Shown: positions 17,298-26,647, numbered from the stretch's first letter. The stretch is 64,000 nt of DNA from Acidobacteriaceae bacterium (GCA_021323655.1 JAJPKO010000010.1:186001-250000); one strand, 5' to 3'. A program made the numbers and translations. Notes: generated by a model from the letters alone, not told the origin.

Positions 17298-18470
17298 ATG
17301 ACCACAAAAAAACATGCGTTGCGTCTGGCAAGGCGTCTTGATGAAGTCGGCTTCTCTGATATTGTCCAGATCCGCAACAAGGTGCTTGACCTGCGCGCCG
17401 CGGGCGAGACCGTCCACGCCTTCCACGGCGGTGAGCCTTTTTTTGAGACGCCAGAGCCAGTCAAATATGCCATGGTCCGCGCTTTGGTGGAGAACAAGAC
17501 CAGATACGCACCTTCGTCGGGAATACCTGTGTTGCGCGAGGCGCTCGCCGAAAAGCTCCGTAAGCGCAACAAACTCGACGTCTCCAATGACGACGTTTTG
17601 GTCACAGCGGGAGGCGCGCACGCGCTTTATGTCGCATTTCAGGCCGTCCTTGATCCCGGCGACGACATGCTGCTCTTTTCGCCTTATTGGACGCCCATCC
17701 GCGACATGGTGACCGGAACGCAGGCGCGCGCGTTGTTTGTGCCCACAGCCACGGCACGCCGCAATGGTCTTACAAAGACGCTTGAGGAGTTTGCCACTCC
17801 CCACACGAAGGCCATTTATTACAACACTCCGCAGAACCCGTCGGGCCTCGTTTTCTCGCGCGCTGAGGCAGAGGAAGTTGCCGCCTTCGCCAGAAAGCAT
17901 AACCTCATCGTGATTGCCGACGAGGCCTATGAAGACCTGGTTTACGAAGGCGAGCATGTTTCCATCGCATCGCTGCCGGGAATGGCCGAGCGCACCATCA
18001 CCTGCTACACATTCTCAAAAAGCTATGGAATGACCGGGTGGCGCATTGGCTATGTGGTCGCGCAAGAGCCGTTTATGACCGGGCTGCGCAAGCTCGTGCT
18101 GTATTCGGCCAACGGAGTTTCCACGCCCACGCAATGGGCCGCGCTTGAAGCGCTCTCTCTGCCGCAAAGCTATCTGGATGACCGGCTTAAGGAATATCGC
18201 GAGCGCCGCGACCTGCTCATCAAAGGCCTCAATGATCTCGGCCTCGAGTGCGACCCGCCTGCTGGCGCGTTTTACGCCATGCCATCGGTTGCAAAAATAC
18301 ATAAGGACAGCCGTAAGGCCGCCGCGCTGCTGCTCGAAAAGGCGCATGTCGCCACCATTCCCGGCGTGGTCTTCGGTGCACAGGGCGAGGGCCATGTGCG
18401 ATTTGGCTATTCCGTTCCGAAGCGGACGATTGAAGCGGGCCTGGAGGCACTGTCAAAATTCCTGAAATAA
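17298..18470 (+). CDS. Class I/II PLP-dependent aminotransferase (390 aa)
   Basis: This fold-type I aminotransferase has the substrate-binding NTPQNPSGLVFSR, VIADEAYEDLVYEG, and the PLP lysine in TFSKSYGMTGWRIGY. It resembles AspC/aromatic-type aminotransferases of subgroup I-gamma that act on aspartate, alanine or aromatic amino acids. It lies just downstream of the his operon but is separated by 400 bases and a convergent small gene, so it is probably an independent unit. Substrate cannot be fixed from sequence. Confidence 0.9.
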   Translation: MTTKKHALRLARRLDEVGFSDIVQIRNKVLDLRAAGETVHAFHGGEPFFETPEPVKYAMVRALVENKTRYAPSSGIPVLREALAEKLRKRNKLDVSNDDVLVTAGGAHALYVAFQAVLDPGDDMLLFSPYWTPIRDMVTGTQARALFVPTATARRNGLTKTLEEFATPHTKAIYYNTPQNPSGLVFSRAEAEEVAAFARKHNLIVIADEAYEDLVYEGEHVSIASLPGMAERTITCYTFSKSYGMTGWRIGYVVAQEPFMTGLRKLVLYSANGVSTPTQWAALEALSLPQSYLDDRLKEYRERRDLLIKGLNDLGLECDPPAGAFYAMPSVAKIHKDSRKAAALLLEKAHVATIPGVVFGAQGEGHVRFGYSVPKRTIEAGLEALSKFLK

Positions 18471-18529
18471 CAGGACTTTGCCGCAGAATTCTCTGCACCG
18501 GAACATAGGCCGGCTTCGTCTAAGTAGGC

Positions 18530-19270
18530 ATGTGCTTACAAGCATTCATAAGAAAAATTACAGCAGCAATCTTTGTCCTTTCTTTGGCAGGCATGGCGTA
18601 TGGACAAACGGCTTCCGGCCCGGAGGCCCTTCCTGATGCGCCGGACGCTCAGACACAACAAACGCAGCAGAGTATGGAAGGCAAGCAGACCAAGCGCATT
18701 CTCGGAGTGATCCCGAATTTCCGCTCCGTCTCTGCAGATCAGAAGCTGCCGCCGCAATCGCCCAAAGAGAAGTTCGTTACGGCTACTCAGGACAGCTTCG
18801 ACTACTCTGCATTTATCTTTGCCGGGGCACTGGCCGGTATCAGTATGGCGCAGAATTCCTATCCTGAATTCAGGACAGGCGCTGTTGGTTATGGCCGCTA
18901 CTACTGGCACACGTTTGCCGACCAGGCGGTGGAAAATTACATGGTGGAAGCCATCTTTCCCTCGGCCCTCAAGCAGGATTCGCGCTATTACACGCTGGGT
19001 CATGGCGGGTTCGTCAAACGTACTGCTTATTCGTTTTCGCGTGTTCTGATTACGCGCACGGATTCAGGCAGCCAGACGTTCAACGCCTCCGAGGTCATTG
19101 GAGCAGGTGCTGCCTCCGGCGTCTCCAGCCTGTATTATCCAGGGCGCGAACGCACATGGACGAAGGTGGGCCAGCACTGGCTTACGAATGTAGGTCTCGA
19201 CGGAATGACCTTCATCTTTAAGGAATTCTGGCCGGACATTAACAACGCGATCTTCCACCAGAAGCAGTAA
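18530..19270 (+). CDS. Exported acidobacterial conserved protein (246 aa), function unknown
   Basis: A signal peptide (cleavage near GMAYGQ, residues 21-26) is followed by a Gln-rich low-complexity stretch and then a conserved body: RILGVIPNFRSV near residue 56, GYGRYYWHTFADQAVENYM near residue 120, DSRYYTLGHGGF near residue 150, and FIFKEFWPDI near the end. Proteins with this pattern occur in multiple copies in acidobacterial genomes, as I recall, and are likely periplasmic or outer-membrane associated. No catalytic motif is seen. Neighbours do not suggest a role. Confidence 0.8.
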   Translation: MCLQAFIRKITAAIFVLSLAGMAYGQTASGPEALPDAPDAQTQQTQQSMEGKQTKRILGVIPNFRSVSADQKLPPQSPKEKFVTATQDSFDYSAFIFAGALAGISMAQNSYPEFRTGAVGYGRYYWHTFADQAVENYMVEAIFPSALKQDSRYYTLGHGGFVKRTAYSFSRVLITRTDSGSQTFNASEVIGAGAASGVSSLYYPGRERTWTKVGQHWLTNVGLDGMTFIFKEFWPDINNAIFHQKQ

Positions 19271-19377
19271 AACTTTGCGGTGTATTTCTTTTTACAGGAA
19301 TGAGACAAAGGAATTACGCTGGAATTACGCTTCGCGTATTCTTGATTGTTTCTAATCCTGAGAGGAGGAAGCGTCCA

Positions 19378-20427
19378 TTGCGAATTGCCGGGACTTCGGC
19401 CGCGTATCCTCCCCACTACTACACACAGCAGCAGGTCGTGTGCGCCCTGCTTGAGTTCTGGGGAGAAAGCCCGGAAAAGGCGCAGGTGTTAGAGCGCCTG
19501 CACTCGCGCACTGGAGTAGACGGCCGATACTTCTCGCGCCCGCTGGAGGACTATCGCGCCCTCAATACATGGGGAAAAGCCAACGATGTCTGGATTGAAG
19601 TGGCGCAGCAGCTCGGTGAGCAGGCGATAGACGGCGCGCTCGCCTGTGCGGGGCTTTCCCGCCAGCAGATCAACGCCATCTTTTTCGTCTCGGTCACTGG
19701 CATCGCAAGCCCGTCTGTGGACGCTTTACTTGTGAATCGCATGGGCCTTTCGCCCAACATCAAACGCAATCCCATCTTTGGTCTTGGCTGCGTGGCTGGC
19801 GCTGCTGGACTAGCGCGCGCGGCCGATTATGTCCGCGCGTATCCTGACCACGTGGCGGCGCTGCTTTCTGTGGAGCTGTGCTCCCTTACATGGCAGCGTG
19901 AGGATCTTTCTGTCGCCAACCTTATCTCATCGGGACTCTTCGGAGACGGCGCGGCCGCAGTGCTGGTCGCGGGGGAGAAGACCGGACCCTCAGGCCCGCG
20001 CATTACGGCCAACTACCAGGCCTTTTATCCCCACACGCAGGACGTGATGGGCTGGAAGATTTCGGAAAAAGGCTTCAGCATCGTGCTCTCGCCGGAAGTA
20101 CCCAGGGTTGTGGAAGAGAACCTGGGCCGCGACGTAGATGCATTTCTTGCTACGCAGGGGCTCACGCGCAAGGACATCGGCTCGTGGATCATGCACACGG
20201 GAGGGCCGAAGATTCTGGAAGCCAGCGCCCGATCGCTTGGGCTGGAAAATGGTGACCTGGCCATCTCATGGGAAGTGCTGCGTCGCGTGGGGAATTTGTC
20301 TTCTGCCTCGGTGCTGATTGTTCTGGATGAGGTGATGAAGCAGCATCGGCCGGCTGCTGGGACACGCAGCATTCTGGCCGCGCTCGGACCCGGCTTTTGC
20401 GCAGAGATTCTGCTTCTGGAATGGTGA
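19378..20427 (+). CDS. Type III polyketide synthase, chalcone-synthase-like (349 aa)
   Basis: This is a thiolase-fold condensing enzyme with the Cys-His-Asn triad: Cys in GLGCVAGAAGL, His in IMHTGGPKIL, Asn in RRVGNLSSASVL. It extends an acyl-CoA starter with malonyl-CoA without an ACP, typically giving alkylpyrones or resorcinols in bacteria. A TTG at 19378 is preferred because GGAGG ends nine bases before it; the longer ATG frame from 19300 adds residues without family similarity. No methyltransferase or oxidoreductase partner is adjacent. The product is unknown. Confidence 0.92.
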   Translation: MRIAGTSAAYPPHYYTQQQVVCALLEFWGESPEKAQVLERLHSRTGVDGRYFSRPLEDYRALNTWGKANDVWIEVAQQLGEQAIDGALACAGLSRQQINAIFFVSVTGIASPSVDALLVNRMGLSPNIKRNPIFGLGCVAGAAGLARAADYVRAYPDHVAALLSVELCSLTWQREDLSVANLISSGLFGDGAAAVLVAGEKTGPSGPRITANYQAFYPHTQDVMGWKISEKGFSIVLSPEVPRVVEENLGRDVDAFLATQGLTRKDIGSWIMHTGGPKILEASARSLGLENGDLAISWEVLRRVGNLSSASVLIVLDEVMKQHRPAAGTRSILAALGPGFCAEILLLEW

Positions 20428-20444
20428 TTACCACAGCAAAGAGC

Positions 20445-20472
20445 CCGGAGCGCTGAACATCTGGCGCTCCGG
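20445..20472. terminator. Bidirectional hairpin terminator
   Basis: CCGGAGCGC (20445-20453) and GCGCTCCGG (20464-20472) form a perfect 9-bp stem with a 10-base loop. It sits between the convergent type III PKS and small membrane protein genes, where a shared terminator is expected. It lacks a long T run. Confidence 0.65.
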
Positions 20473-20491
20473 AAATCAACAGGAACACCCT

Positions 20492-20764
20492 TTACTGGAA
20501 CTGCCGGATGGCGTCCCAGACATATACGCCAATGATGGTTGCGGACAAAACACAGGTGGCGCCTGTCGCGATGCGGACAAGCGGTTGAAGGCGGGTCACC
20601 TTCTGCACAATTTCGCTCTGCTGCTGCTCTTCATGGCTTCCTGCCGGGTCAAGAAAGAGCTGGTCTTCCTCATAGCGGGTCAGTGTGCCACGGTAAGCGA
20701 GAAGGACTAAGAGGAAGGCGGTGACAGCGGCCCAGACGATCCACAGAACAAGCATGATGCTCAT
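20492..20764 (-). CDS. Small membrane protein (90 aa)
   Basis: The start at 20764 has GAGGT five bases upstream and opens directly with a transmembrane segment (residues 4-24); a second lies near residues 65-84. The soluble middle is acidic and Gln-rich (SHEEQQQSEIV). The longer frame extending to 21304 runs antisense to the next gene and is rejected. I do not recognise the family. Confidence 0.7.
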   Translation of the reverse strand: MSIMLVLWIVWAAVTAFLLVLLAYRGTLTRYEEDQLFLDPAGSHEEQQQSEIVQKVTRLQPLVRIATGATCVLSATIIGVYVWDAIRQFQ

Positions 20765-20957
20765 GGAGCACCTCGAGGTTCGATTTTGAGCCGGTCCCAG
20801 GTACGAGCGGGCCCGAACGGGAAAGGCCCGGGGGTAAGTGAGGCCGTTCGCAAATATATTAGCCCCAAATGCCTGCCTTGAATAGCACCTTTTTCCGTGA
20901 TATGAAGCTGATTTGGCAACCTCTTTGTCCGCAATAGATTCCATATTGCTGAAAGTT

Positions 20958-21407
20958 ATGACTGCCCCAGCAAAACTGGCCCGCGCACAATGGATCGCAA
21001 CCCTGTTTGCCTGCATCGCCCTGTTGTGGCTTGCCGGATGCAGATCAAAGCCTGAATCTGACGAGCAGATTAAACAGCAGGCTGCCCAAACCACCCAACA
21101 GGTCAGGCAGGGCGCAAAAGAGGCCGCTGCCGACGCAAAAGTCGCCGCCGCCAATGCTGAGCGCAAGCTCAATGATGTGGCCGCCGGGGTAAAAGAAGGG
21201 CTGAAAAGCGACAGACCTGGCGCTGAGCGCGTAGACCTGAATTCCGCCACCGAAAGCCAGCTGGAGGCGCTGCCGGGAATCAACAGCGCCCGCGCCCATC
21301 GCATTATGAAAAGCCGTCCCTACAGCGACCCGGAGGACCTGGTCAGCAAGGGAATCCTCACCCAGCCTCAATACGACCGTATTTCCGGGCAGGTCACTGC
21401 AAAATAA
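20958..21407 (+). CDS. Lipoprotein with helix-hairpin-helix (ComEA-like) domain (149 aa)
   Basis: A lipoprotein signal ends in LLWLAGC, the lipobox Cys near residue 28. An Ala/Gln/Lys-rich helical stretch follows (about residues 38-85), like apolipoprotein-type coiled repeats. The C terminus has VDLNSATESQLEALPGINS and ARAHRIM, the helix-hairpin-helix pattern of ComEA, which binds double-stranded DNA during uptake. Here the domain is tethered to a membrane lipid. ATG 20958 is chosen over an upstream TTG. A role in DNA uptake is possible but unproven. Confidence 0.8.
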   Translation: MTAPAKLARAQWIATLFACIALLWLAGCRSKPESDEQIKQQAAQTTQQVRQGAKEAAADAKVAAANAERKLNDVAAGVKEGLKSDRPGAERVDLNSATESQLEALPGINSARAHRIMKSRPYSDPEDLVSKGILTQPQYDRISGQVTAK

Positions 21408-21511
21408 ACCGGATATGGCAATCTGAATCCCACAGCGGCGTTTTTCATCCAAATATGCTGAGAGTTTGTGCGTTAAACTTAGATCAGCAGCATTTTTAAG
21501 GAGAACCCCGC

Positions 21512-21883
21512 ATGGCAACCACAACTGTCGCCCCCGAAACAACGGAAGTGAAGAAGACCCCCGTCACGCTTACGGACAAGGCAGTCGAAAAGGTCCGCGA
21601 GATCATGGCGACCCAGGACCCCCTTCCGGCAGGATTGCGCATTGGTGTGGTCGGTGGCGGATGTTCCGGCTTTCAGTATTCGATGTCCTTTGAAAACCAG
21701 TCCGGCATGATGGACAAGGTCTTCAATTTCGACGGTCTCAAGGTTTTTGTGGACGCCACGTCGCTCATGTATCTCAACGGCTGCGTGGTAGATTACGTCG
21801 AAACGCTGGAAGCGGCCGGCTTCAAGTTTGAGAACCCGAACACCAAGAGCACCTGCGGCTGCGGATCGTCCTTCAGCGTGTAA
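21512..21883 (+). CDS. erpA: A-type iron-sulfur cluster carrier (123 aa)
   Basis: Three conserved cysteines of A-type carriers are present: GGGCSGFQYSM near residue 50 and STCGCGSSF near the C terminus. The fold and length match ErpA/IscA, which hand Fe-S clusters to target enzymes. An SD (AAGGAG) lies before the ATG. It is not next to isc or suf genes here. ErpA is preferred over IscA for a stand-alone copy, but the sequence alone does not separate them with certainty. Confidence 0.88.
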   Translation: MATTTVAPETTEVKKTPVTLTDKAVEKVREIMATQDPLPAGLRIGVVGGGCSGFQYSMSFENQSGMMDKVFNFDGLKVFVDATSLMYLNGCVVDYVETLEAAGFKFENPNTKSTCGCGSSFSV

Positions 21884-21955
21884 GATTCAACCTCCGTACG
21901 GAAGTGGAATGGGTGTGCCAAAGGGAATGCCTGGCATGCCCATTTTCTTTTTAAG

Positions 21956-24184
21956 ATGAATCAAGGCCCCTTTCTCATGCGACGACACTCCGGAACACTG
22001 TGGTTTCTTCTCGCTTTGCTGTGCTGTGCGGCAGGCGCCCAGACATTTTCCGGAACTGTGAAGGACAAGCAGAACGCCCCTATTGCCCATGCCGTTATCA
22101 CAGAAGGCGGCGGGACAACATTAGGCATGACGGCCAGCGATGGCCGCTTTTCCTTTTCTCTGAATGCGCGGGGGCCGGTCGAGGTCGAGGTCAGCGCGCC
22201 CGGATACAACACCGCCCATGCTGCGCTGGAGCCGAGCGCGGACACACACATCATCCTCACCCGGCAGGTGGAGCAGGTGATTGTGACCGCCTATCGCTCG
22301 CCACTGGAGACGCTGGACAGCCCAGCCAGCGCGCGCGTGCTCGGACGGCAGCAACTGCGCGAGGCTGCGGTGCCCGGGCTCGATGGAAAGCTGCGTCAGG
22401 TTCCGGGGCTTGAGCTTTTCCGCCGCTCCAGTTCGCTCGTGGCCAATCCCACCTCGCAGGGCATCTCATTGCGCGGACTTGGCTCGACCGCAGCCAGCCG
22501 CACATTGGTCATCTCTGACGATGTTCCTCTGAATGACCCCTTCGGCGGATGGATTCATTGGGAGGAACTGCCCGAACTCTCCGTGCAGTCCGTGGAAGTC
22601 GTACGCGGCGGAGCATCTGACCTATACGGCTCAAGCGCCATTGGCGGCGTCATCAACGTCATCACCGCGCGCCCGAAACAGAACACATTTTTGCTCAGGA
22701 CCAGCGGCGGTTCTGAAAGCACGACAGACAACGGGCTGCTTGCGTCAGGAAAGCACGGGCCGTGGGCAGGGCTGTTCTCCGCAGGAATTCTGGGCACCGA
22801 CGGATACACTCTGGTTGCTCCTGACCAGCGTGGCCCCATAGACCGCCCCTCGAATGTGCATGCGCAAAATGGCCTTGTGGACCTTGAGCGTGAAATACGT
22901 AACAGTAACCGTATCTTTTTACACGGCACCGGCTTTAACGAGGCCCGCGACAATGGAACGCCTGCGCAAAAAAACGGCACCCGGCTGTGGCGCTATGCAG
23001 CGGGAGCAGATGTGGGACAACTCGCACTACGCTTTTACGGCAGCACGGAACACTACCGCCAAACCTTTTCCTCCATTGCGCCAGACAGGGCCACAGAAAC
23101 ACTCACACGCTACGCAGAAGACCCGGCCGACGAACTCGGCGCATCCGCGCGTTGGCGCCGGCCGCTCGGGGCCACAGCACTGGTGCTCATTGGCGCAGAT
23201 ACGCATGATGCAAGAGCGTCAGACAATAGCACGCTCTTCACGACCAACAGCTTTCAGAACACCTCGGCGCGCCAGCGTCAGACCGGAGTGTATGGGGAAG
23301 CGCTCGCCACTCCTGCCCACTGGACACTCAGCGCTTCGGCGCGCGTAGACCACTTCTCAAACTTCGATGCGATGCAGTGGACGCCATCCGGACGCACGGC
23401 CCAGCCCTCGTTCAGCGAAACTGTCTTCGATCCGCGCATCGGCATCTCGCGACGCATTGCAACAAACTTCGCGCTGTACGCAACGGCGTTCCGCGCGTAT
23501 CGCGCACCTACTGAAAACGAACTTTATCGCACGGGACAGGTCGGCCAGCAGACCACACTGCCCAATCCGAATCTGCGCTCCGAACGTGCCACCGGATGGG
23601 AGGCCGGCTTTCAGTCAGACATTCCGCAATGGAACTCGATGCTGCGCGTCAGCTCTTTCTGGACGCGGGTCAACCGTCCCATCACCGCGCTGACGCTACA
23701 GGTCAAGCCTACGTCTACATTGCTGCGGCGCGAGAACCTAGGCCAGATTGAGAGCCGCGGGATTTCTCTGGATTACGAGGCGCATCCTGCCCGATGGTTG
23801 TCGCTGGCCGGCGGATATCAATTCGCAGACGCCTCCGTCACCCGCTACGACCAGCAGCCACAGATTATCGGCAACTGGATCCCGCAGGTCGCGCGCAACA
23901 TGGCAACTACGCAGTTGCGTGTCGCGAACTCGCGCATCGGTATCCTGAGCCTGCAAGGACGCATCAGCGGACGCCAGTTTGATGATGACGCCAACCGTTA
24001 CCTGTTGCATGGCTATTTCCGTCTGGACGCCTATGCATCGCGCGACTTCGGCCGTCACGTGACTTTCTTCGCAGCCGCAGAAAACCTCTTCGACCGCTCG
24101 ATTGAAGTGGGCCGCACACCTGTGCTTACGCTGGGAACGCCCCGAGTTGCGCGGGCCGGGTTAACGCTGCGCTTTGGCGAATAA
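21956..24184 (+). CDS. TonB-dependent outer-membrane receptor (742 aa)
   Basis: The order is a signal peptide (cleavage near CAAGA-Q), a carboxypeptidase-regulatory-like beta-sandwich (FSGTVKDKQNAPIAHAVI, residues about 30-100), a plug domain (RQVPGLELFRR, QGISLRGLG, VEVVRGGASDLYGSSAIGGVINV), and a beta barrel ending in an aromatic-rich strand (LTLRFGE). The N-terminal domain is usual in Bacteroidota and Acidobacteriota receptors. The ligand may be a siderophore, cobalamin or sugar; no riboswitch fits in the 72-base upstream gap. A second ATG at 21977 is an alternative start. Confidence 0.9.
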   Translation: MNQGPFLMRRHSGTLWFLLALLCCAAGAQTFSGTVKDKQNAPIAHAVITEGGGTTLGMTASDGRFSFSLNARGPVEVEVSAPGYNTAHAALEPSADTHIILTRQVEQVIVTAYRSPLETLDSPASARVLGRQQLREAAVPGLDGKLRQVPGLELFRRSSSLVANPTSQGISLRGLGSTAASRTLVISDDVPLNDPFGGWIHWEELPELSVQSVEVVRGGASDLYGSSAIGGVINVITARPKQNTFLLRTSGGSESTTDNGLLASGKHGPWAGLFSAGILGTDGYTLVAPDQRGPIDRPSNVHAQNGLVDLEREIRNSNRIFLHGTGFNEARDNGTPAQKNGTRLWRYAAGADVGQLALRFYGSTEHYRQTFSSIAPDRATETLTRYAEDPADELGASARWRRPLGATALVLIGADTHDARASDNSTLFTTNSFQNTSARQRQTGVYGEALATPAHWTLSASARVDHFSNFDAMQWTPSGRTAQPSFSETVFDPRIGISRRIATNFALYATAFRAYRAPTENELYRTGQVGQQTTLPNPNLRSERATGWEAGFQSDIPQWNSMLRVSSFWTRVNRPITALTLQVKPTSTLLRRENLGQIESRGISLDYEAHPARWLSLAGGYQFADASVTRYDQQPQIIGNWIPQVARNMATTQLRVANSRIGILSLQGRISGRQFDDDANRYLLHGYFRLDAYASRDFGRHVTFFAAAENLFDRSIEVGRTPVLTLGTPRVARAGLTLRFGE

Positions 24185-24197
24185 TCGCTGGCGAAGG

Positions 24198-25358
24198 CTA
24201 CTTCACTCCACTCAACACCAGCTTGCCAATAGTTGCAAGCTGCATGTTTGAGGTGCCTTCGTAGATCTTGCCGATTTTAGCGTCGCGATAAAACTTCTCG
24301 ACCGGATAATCTTTCACGAAACCGTAGCCGCCATAAATCTCCACGGCCTGGCTGGCCACGCGCTCGGCCACATGCGAAGCAAAATACTTCGCCATCGCTG
24401 CTTCGCGGATGTAATTCTTCTTCGCGTCTTTCAGGCGCGCCGCGTTGTAGACCAGCAATCGCGTGGCTTCAATCTCGGTGGCCATCTCCGCCAGCGAGAA
24501 TTGCACCGCCTGGAACTCGGCAATCGGCTTGCCGAACTGCTTTCGCTCCTGCGCGTACTTTGCAGCGTAGTTCCATGCTCCCTGCGCCAGCCCCAGCATC
24601 TGTGCGCCAATACCGATGCGGCCTTCATTCAGCGTTTCAATTGCGATCTTGTATCCTTTGCCCGGCTCGCCGAGTACGTTTTCCTTTGGCACATGGCAGT
24701 CTTCCAGAATCAGCTCACAGGTGGAAGAAGCACGGATGCCGAGCTTATCTTCCTTTTTGCCGACAGAAAATCCGGGTGTGTCCTTTTCCACCAGAAACGC
24801 CGTAATGCCTTTGTACCCGGCGGAAGGATCGAGCGTGGCAAACACAATGAACAGGCCGGCTTCCTTCGCGTTCGTAATCCACAGCTTCTGCCCGTTCAGG
24901 ACGTAGTGACCGTCGCGCTCTTCGGCGCGCGTCTGCAAGGCAAAGGCGTCAGAGCCGGAGCCAGCCTCAGAGAGCGCATATGCTCCGACCGTGTCCGTCG
25001 CCAGCCGGGCGAGATATTTTTTCTGCTGTTCCACGGTGCCCCAGCGCAGAAGCGCATTGATGCAGAGCGTGTTCTGCACATCCACCAGCACTCCCACCGC
25101 GGGATCTACCGCGGAGATTTCTTCCACGGCCAGTACAGCCTCAAAGAACGTTCCGCCGCTGCCGCCATGTTCTACCGGGACCTCAATCCCCATCAGGCCC
25201 AGCCCGAAGAGCTGCGGCAAAAGCCCAGAAGCAAAGTGCTGCTCTTCATCCATCTGCCGCGCCAGAGGGCCGATGGCCTGCTGTGCGAACTCGCGCACAG
25301 TAGAGCGAAAGAGCTGTTCATCTTCATTCAGTTGTGTCAATGGAGTAGCTTCAGACAT
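24198..25358 (-). CDS. Acyl-CoA dehydrogenase, short/branched-chain type (386 aa)
   Basis: This FAD-dependent enzyme introduces the alpha-beta double bond of acyl-CoA. Motifs include YALSEAGSGSDAFAL (FAD binding), LWITNAKEAG, and KIYEGTSNMQL near the C terminus, which holds the catalytic Glu position of short-chain enzymes. YGGYGFVKDYPVEKFYRD is also typical. The start at 25358 (MSEATPL) is preferred to one ten codons upstream. It converges with the TonB receptor gene. Chain-length specificity is inferred from motif style only. Confidence 0.92.
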   Translation of the reverse strand: MSEATPLTQLNEDEQLFRSTVREFAQQAIGPLARQMDEEQHFASGLLPQLFGLGLMGIEVPVEHGGSGGTFFEAVLAVEEISAVDPAVGVLVDVQNTLCINALLRWGTVEQQKKYLARLATDTVGAYALSEAGSGSDAFALQTRAEERDGHYVLNGQKLWITNAKEAGLFIVFATLDPSAGYKGITAFLVEKDTPGFSVGKKEDKLGIRASSTCELILEDCHVPKENVLGEPGKGYKIAIETLNEGRIGIGAQMLGLAQGAWNYAAKYAQERKQFGKPIAEFQAVQFSLAEMATEIEATRLLVYNAARLKDAKKNYIREAAMAKYFASHVAERVASQAVEIYGGYGFVKDYPVEKFYRDAKIGKIYEGTSNMQLATIGKLVLSGVK

Positions 25359-25448
25359 AGGAAACGCCTGAGTGTAGCACAGCGGCACCGGTCATGGCCT
25401 GTTGGCACCCGCTTCCCTTCATAGCTTTTTTATCCGGAGGCGAAAAGC

Positions 25449-25907
25449 TCAGCACAAGGCAGGTTCATTCGGATCGCAGGCCTTCAGCGTAAGCACCAGC
25501 GAGTGCTCTTTCCGGAAGACTCCCGTGACTGTCTCTGCGCGGTCGAGCTCCTTAAAATCTCCCGCTGCGGTAATGGACCAGCGATTGCCGCAGGTTGCAG
25601 CCAGCCCTTCGCGCGCAAGATAGGCAAAGCAGCCTACCATGCGCCTGGCGAGCGAGGCGCGAACCTCCCGCTGAGGAAAGAAGACCGTTCCGTGCGCGTC
25701 TGTCAGCGTCTGCGCAAGATTTTCCTGCCGCTCTGAAGAAGTCTGCTGCCAAAGTTCGCTTACGCCTGCGTTAGACAGCGGCGTACCAAACTGGTCCACA
25801 AGGGTCACACGGTAGGCGGGCACCACCATCAGCTCTTTGGGATAAAAAAGCAGCGCCAGCACCACAATCGCCATGGCCCACCAGACCCATTGTTTTCTGC
25901 CCACCAT
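25449..25907 (-). CDS. Membrane-anchored hypothetical protein (152 aa)
   Basis: ATG 25907 has AAGGTGA seven bases upstream. A single N-terminal transmembrane helix (residues 7-23) is followed by a beta-rich exported region with VTLVDQFGTPLSNAGVSELW near residue 34, reminiscent of small Ig-like or carboxypeptidase-regulatory folds, and four Cys that could form disulfides. The longer frame to 26306 runs antisense to the neighbouring gene and is rejected. It is divergent from the exported protein at 25965. Function unknown. Confidence 0.7.
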   Translation of the reverse strand: MVGRKQWVWWAMAIVVLALLFYPKELMVVPAYRVTLVDQFGTPLSNAGVSELWQQTSSERQENLAQTLTDAHGTVFFPQREVRASLARRMVGCFAYLAREGLAATCGNRWSITAAGDFKELDRAETVTGVFRKEHSLVLTLKACDPNEPALC

Positions 25908-25964
25908 CGTCAAGTCACCTTCGTAACTTTCCTTTTGCCGCGCCATCCACCTAGCCTGAATGGC

Positions 25965-26642
25965 ATGAAACGCCCGCTGTTTGCCTTTCTCGTCCTGGCC
26001 GTAGCCCCTGTCTTTGCTGCATCCAAACCACACGTCGTAGGGCTTGGGGCCGTCAAGCGCGTCCCTTATTCCGTGCAGGGCGATCCAGCCGGGGCCGCGG
26101 CAGATGAAAAAGAGCTGCGGGTGCGCCCTCTTATCGTAGACGGAAAACTCAAGGAATGGACCACCGGCGAATCGCACGATGTGACCGACCGCACCTTTGC
26201 CGTACGGCGCGCCCTGCGGCTCAATGACGCTCTGCCGACGGAGAAGACCGAGCACTGGGTCTGGCAGCGCGGGCCATGGCTTCTGGTAGACCGCGTCTCC
26301 GGGCACATCACGGCCGTCAAACTGCCCGAATACGACCCCGCCGTTTCCCGCGTCGTCTGGTTTCGCGACTACGCAGCCTATTGCGGACTCACCGCCAGCG
26401 GCAAGCAGTTGTATGCAGTCGTTGCGCAGGTGGCTGCGCGCAAGCCTGTTCTGGCCAAAAAACTAGGCGCCTGGGACCTGGCCGACCATCCTGATCCGGC
26501 CTGCGCTCCCGCAGCCTGGCAGCGTGATCCTTTGCGCATCACCTTCCAGCCCACAGGCGGAGCGCAGGTCAGCTTTGATCTCGTAGGAGCGTCCGCCGTA
26601 CTGGTGGAAGACGGCGAGGCCGGAGGAGAGGACAGCCAATAA
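25965..26642 (+). CDS. Exported hypothetical protein (225 aa)
   Basis: A short signal peptide (MKRPLFAFLVLAVAPVFAA) precedes a soluble body rich in Trp and Arg, with VGLGAVKRVPYS and LKEWTTGESHDVTDRTF as recognisable blocks. No known catalytic motif is seen. The ATG at 25965 is taken because it begins the signal peptide; the earlier frame start at 25890 does not. Only 57 bases separate it from the divergent gene, so promoters must overlap. It converges with msrB. Confidence 0.7.
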   Translation: MKRPLFAFLVLAVAPVFAASKPHVVGLGAVKRVPYSVQGDPAGAAADEKELRVRPLIVDGKLKEWTTGESHDVTDRTFAVRRALRLNDALPTEKTEHWVWQRGPWLLVDRVSGHITAVKLPEYDPAVSRVVWFRDYAAYCGLTASGKQLYAVVAQVAARKPVLAKKLGAWDLADHPDPACAPAAWQRDPLRITFQPTGGAQVSFDLVGASAVLVEDGEAGGEDSQ

Positions 26643-26647
26643 AACAG

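Noticed and set aside
20770-20800. GGTTCGA string considered as a tRNA T-arm
   Set aside because: No acceptor or anticodon stem can be formed around it.
20765-21304. Upstream extension of the small membrane protein frame
   Set aside because: It is antisense to the lipoprotein gene, and a good SD and TM-first start exist at 20764.
24372-25424. Plus-strand frame antisense to the acyl-CoA dehydrogenase
   Set aside because: It is a mirror of a high-GC coding region and lacks domain features.
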